A DNA stretch of 64,000 nt from Deltaproteobacteria bacterium. Its GTDB lineage: Bacteria; Desulfobacterota; Binatia; UBA1149; SPBQ01. Position numbers and translations under genes: made by a program. The DNA lies in contig JAJCZM010000005.1 in the NCBI GenBank assembly GCA_029262375.1, positions 124,001 to 188,000 of the forward strand. Direction: 5' to 3'. This document shows positions 61,232-64,000 of this stretch, piece after piece; position 1 is the first letter of the stretch; each line of letters begins with the position of its first letter. The notes below the pieces were generated by a model, which worked only from the letters and a program-made list of their open reading frames with translations, ran no database searches and had not been told where the DNA came from.

Positions 61232-61873
61232 TTATTCCATACCGAGTTTGGCACGCCCCTCAGGGCTTATCCTGTGGGGCGTCCACTCGGGTTCCCACAC
61301 GATACGCGTTTCCACCTCAGTGACCTCGGGCAACTCGCAGACGCTGCGTTCGATGTCGCGTGCGATCGTGCGTCCCATCCCGCACTGCGGCGTCGTGAGC
61401 GTCATCTCGACCTCAATACGATAGTTCGAGGGGCCGAGCTCGATTGCCTCGGTTGCGTAGACCAATCCTAGATCGACGATATTGATGGGGAGTTCGGGAT
61501 CGTAGACCTCCGACAGTCTGGCGCGCACGCGATCGTCGAGACCTTCGGGACCATCACTGCCGACCGCCACGAGGCTGTCGGCCTGATTCGCCTGATCGGC
61601 CGCAATCGGCCGCGACTTACCGAGTGCATCGGCGTCGGTCGACTCGATACGATACTCACCGCCAAGAACGGGCACCTGCACGACGTAGCCGGTCGGTGTC
61701 TCGCGGATGATCGAAACCTCGTCGTCTTTCTCCAGCTGGACTTCGTCGCCCGCCGGGATTCGCACGGCCGCGCAGTCACGCGTGAGCGCGCGATGCTCGA
61801 GCCGGGGAGCCGCTAATCGTTGGCGAAGGGCTTCGAATGCTTCTTGTTGCGCCTTTTGGGAGTCGTCGCTCAT
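61232..61873 (-). CDS. sufT: SufT-type iron-sulfur assembly protein (DUF59/MIP18)
   Basis: 213 residues from ATG 61873. The N-terminal SufT-specific region (VRIPAGDEVQLEKDDEVSIIRETPTGYVVQV) precedes the DUF59 domain: LSEVYDPELPINIVDLGLVYA, then MTLTTPQCGMGRTIARDIE with the conserved Cys, and TRIVWEPEWTPHRIS. SufT helps mature Fe-S proteins under high demand. No other suf genes are adjacent. It converges with ilvB (4-base gap). Confidence 0.9.
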   Translation of the reverse strand: MSDDSQKAQQEAFEALRQRLAAPRLEHRALTRDCAAVRIPAGDEVQLEKDDEVSIIRETPTGYVVQVPVLGGEYRIESTDADALGKSRPIAADQANQADSLVAVGSDGPEGLDDRVRARLSEVYDPELPINIVDLGLVYATEAIELGPSNYRIEVEMTLTTPQCGMGRTIARDIERSVCELPEVTEVETRIVWEPEWTPHRISPEGRAKLGME

Positions 61874-61950
61874 GGAAGGCGCAAGCATAGGGTGGATGGA
61901 TCGCGCTGCAAAGCTGTGGCGCTGGTCGGGGCGTCCGCCTATAAAGGCGC

Positions 61951-62160
61951 ATGGCCGAGCGACTTGACCTGAGCCGCGTACTTCTGGACGAGTTGCTGCG
62001 CAACGAACTCGAAGAATTCCGTCGGACGCTCGAGAACGAGAGCCCGGGGCTTTCCGACAGCGAGATCGAGCGTTACATGCGCGCCGCTTCGAAGTTCGTC
62101 GATCAACTCAAGGGCGGGCGACCCCGTACCCGCGGCCGTAAGGCACGCACCGGCGACTGA
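61951..62160 (+). CDS. Small hypothetical protein
   Basis: 69 residues: an amphipathic helical acidic core (LDLSRVLLDELLRNELEEFRRTLENESPG, SDSEIERYMRAASKFVDQLK) and a basic tail (GRPRTRGRKARTG). AAAGG lies 3 bases before the ATG. TATAAA at 61940-61945 could be a -10 box, which would make the message nearly leaderless. Its steady codon use suggests a real gene; function unknown. Confidence 0.65.
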   Translation: MAERLDLSRVLLDELLRNELEEFRRTLENESPGLSDSEIERYMRAASKFVDQLKGGRPRTRGRKARTGD

Positions 62161-62223
62161 TCCCGGGCGGGTCGGTCGTGCGCGCCGGTTGAGACCGGTT
62201 GCGACGATGGTTTTCTCTTCGCT

Positions 62224-64000
62224 GTGGAAGCATCAGGGCAGGCGAATCCTTCATTGTCCGACCGACGCCGTGCTGCGTTCGGCCTGGCGTTCGTATTGCT
62301 CGTCGCGATCGTGTTGCGCGGCGCAACGTTCCTCGATGTCAGGCACGGCCCTTTACCGCACGGTCACGCTTGGACTCAGTCCGATATGCATTTCTTCGAC
62401 GGCTGGGCACGCGCCATTGTCGCCGGAGATCTACTCACGGCCAATGGTGCCCGCCCGTATCACGGCCGTCACGTGACGCTGGCCTGCCAGGCTTACGTAG
62501 CTGGAGGCGGCGAAGCGGCGCACTGCACGCACGAAGAAGTCGTTCGGATATGGGACGACTGGGTCGGCAAGAACACGCTGTGGCAGGATCCGCTCTATCC
62601 GTACTCGCTCGCGCTGCTGTATGCGACGCTCGGGCGCAGTCCGATGACAGTGTACGCCGCGCAGTCTGCGTTGGGACTGGCCTGCGTTGCACTCGTCTAT
62701 CTTCTCGCGCTGCGCATCGGTGATCGTCGCGCCGCAGTCGCGGCCGGGCTGCTGGCAGCATTGTACGGTCCGCTGTTGTTTTACGAGCTCGTCATGCTGC
62801 GTGCCGTCTCGGTTAGCGCGCTGGGCCTGCTGGCTGCCTATGCGCTGCTGCGCACGTTCGACGATCACCGCTTTGTGTGGGGCGCCGGTCTCGCTGCTGG
62901 TGCGCTGTGCGTGCTCAAGTTCAGCTGGATTCTTACGGTGCCCCTCTGGGCAATGCTGCTCGCGGCCATCGTGTGGCGAAGCGGGCGTCGCCGCGCGGTT
63001 GTCGTGGTAGGTTCGTATCTGGCGGCCGTCGTCGTTGGCTTGTCGGGCTTGATGGTTCGCAACGGCATGCTTGGTCTGCCGCTTCTGCAGAGTGCGGTGA
63101 CCGGTCCTCTCAATTTTATCAATGGAAATGCGGCTGACCGCGTGGCCGGCGGCGGTAGTGCGATCAGCGCTCACGCAGCGGCTATCCTAGCGGAAACGGG
63201 CGGCGAGGCCGGCGCGACGATACGTGCAACCTTGGCAACGTACGATCGTCTTGTGGATTGGCTATCCCTGCTCGCGCGCAAGCTCGTGACGTTCTTCGAT
63301 GGGCGCGAAATCCCGAACAACGTCAGCTACGAATATTTTCTCCTTCACGTCGACGTGATTGCTCTCGTAGCCGTCGGCTTTGCGCTTGTGGCAAGCCTGG
63401 CCGCGGTCGGCGTCGCGGTCAGTGTGTACCGCCGCCGTAGTGAGAGATTGGTGTTGCTCTCGTACATCACCACGGGCGTCGCCGTCTGCGTCTTGTTCTT
63501 CAATCTGTCGCGCTTCCGACTTCCGATCGCGTGCATGATGATGCCGCTCGCGGGTGTCGGCTATTCGTATCTGGTCGAGTGCGCGTACGATCGGAGGTGG
63601 ACATCGCTCGCCGGCGCCGTTGTCACCGTCGCCGTCGTTGCAGCGTTGGTGGGTCCGAGCAGGGGGCCGGCGCACGAAGGGCTACGGATTGCCGACTATG
63701 GGGTCGCCAATGCCATCGCCGTCGATCTTGCCACGCGCGCTGTCGCGCGCGGTGACCAAGCGCTGGGAGCGCGCATCGCGGTCGATCAGCTGCGCACCGA
63801 GCCGCCGACTCTTAGCGACATCGAACCGGGGCCGCAGTCGACGAGCATCAGCGCGCACCTCTCGGGAGTTGCCGGAACGTTCATCGACCTGCATGTATTC
63901 TTGGCCGACCTGTTGGCACAGTCGCCCGATCAAGCGCAACGCGCGGCGTACCACCGTCGCCGTGCCGGCGTCATGCGCGCGCTCAACCGTCCGTACGTCG
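62224..64000 (+). CDS. Multi-spanning membrane glycosyltransferase-like protein (GT39/PMT type), 3' end beyond window
   Basis: The frame is open from GTG 62224 to the window edge (592 codons) without a stop. After a short polar start come a hydrophobic helix (FGLAFVLLVAIVLRG) and a periplasmic loop with an acidic motif (WTQSDMHFFDGWARAIVAGD), as in GT-C enzymes. WQDPLYPYSLALLYATLG and at least nine further helices follow (ALGLACVALVYLLAL, AVVVVGSYLAAVVVGL, LHVDVIALVAVGFALVASLA). It resembles ArnT/PMT-like enzymes that move sugars from polyprenyl phosphates. From about residue 500 it turns soluble, perhaps a TPR-like tail. Confidence 0.75.
   Translation, partial: MEASGQANPSLSDRRRAAFGLAFVLLVAIVLRGATFLDVRHGPLPHGHAWTQSDMHFFDGWARAIVAGDLLTANGARPYHGRHVTLACQAYVAGGGEAAHCTHEEVVRIWDDWVGKNTLWQDPLYPYSLALLYATLGRSPMTVYAAQSALGLACVALVYLLALRIGDRRAAVAAGLLAALYGPLLFYELVMLRAVSVSALGLLAAYALLRTFDDHRFVWGAGLAAGALCVLKFSWILTVPLWAMLLAAIVWRSGRRRAVVVVGSYLAAVVVGLSGLMVRNGMLGLPLLQSAVTGPLNFINGNAADRVAGGGSAISAHAAAILAETGGEAGATIRATLATYDRLVDWLSLLARKLVTFFDGREIPNNVSYEYFLLHVDVIALVAVGFALVASLAAVGVAVSVYRRRSERLVLLSYITTGVAVCVLFFNLSRFRLPIACMMMPLAGVGYSYLVECAYDRRWTSLAGAVVTVAVVAALVGPSRGPAHEGLRIADYGVANAIAVDLATRAVARGDQALGARIAVDQLRTEPPTLSDIEPGPQSTSISAHLSGVAGTFIDLHVFLADLLAQSPDQAQRAAYHRRRAGVMRALNRPYV

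Noticed and set aside
1..64000. CRISPR arrays, insertion sequences, prophage or integron sites
   Set aside because: No regularly spaced direct repeats, transposase or integrase motifs, or attC-like sites were noticed on reading.

Overview
The window is about 64 kb of GC-rich bacterial chromosome. It is densely coded on both strands and shows no phage, insertion sequence or CRISPR array. Lineage clues come from the secreted proteins: 'CGNG..EECDDGN' Cys-rich repeats, FG-GAP propellers, Lys/Cys-rich duplicated domains and a C-terminal 'KWKWLKG...DYTLCVYD' domain. Together with paired acyl-CoA dehydrogenases, MarR/PaaX regulators, VOC proteins and UGA-encoded selenocysteine, these suggest a deltaproteobacterial-grade organism such as Binatota or Myxococcota. 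That placement is inference from gene content, not from a marker gene.

Layout. 1-13 kb holds catabolic and redox genes: an MBL hydrolase cut by the left edge, two VOC proteins, a Cys-rich sugar dehydrogenase, a membrane redoxin read through an in-frame TGA (probable selenoprotein), an MRJP-like propeller, a DsbA/HCCA isomerase with MarR, a dienelactone hydrolase, an SRPBCC-Rieske protein, an amidase and a MerA-like/TVP38 pair. 12.6-22.2 kb holds an acyl-CoA dehydrogenase pair, two adjacent class III cyclases, a fatty acid desaturase and a PaaX regulator. 22-32.5 kb holds an orphan TadG-like vWA protein, DUF2461, a lipoprotein hydrolase, EF-P, DAHP synthase, a PhnDCEE-type importer whose binding protein resembles the putative selenate subfamily, Hsp15 and an SGNH hydrolase.

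32.5-45.8 kb holds an esterase with a histone-H1-like tail, an ICL/PEP mutase protein, YceI, a bufferin operon (BufA2-MNIO-BufC), an FG-GAP protein with a strong terminator, a PspC/ECF-sigma/PspC operon, a lipoprotein, a MenB/BadI-like hydrolase and an unrecognised 541-aa protein. 45.8-56.2 kb is a polysaccharide/phosphorelay cluster: GT9, DUF4254, an Hpt protein, a receiver domain fused to an initiating sugar transferase, a left-handed beta-helix protein, two hybrid histidine kinases (the first with a decayed ATP site), a receiver-only regulator and a sigma-54 activator that lacks a receiver. A textbook sigma-54 promoter between the two kinases is followed at once by about 235 nt of consecutive strong hairpins. 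56.6-64 kb is housekeeping: RNase PH, RdgB, tRNA-Pro, tRNA-Arg, an adenylate kinase with altered key residues, acetolactate synthase, SufT, a small acidic protein and a GT-C-like membrane protein cut by the right edge.

Two themes join distant genes. Selenium: a UGA-containing redoxin with a SECIS-like hairpin and a candidate selenium oxyanion importer. Phosphorelay control of envelope polysaccharide: Hpt, REC-glycosyltransferase, kinases and a split NtrC-like regulator with sigma-54 sites in the same cluster. All reading was by eye; no database search or folding calculation was run.
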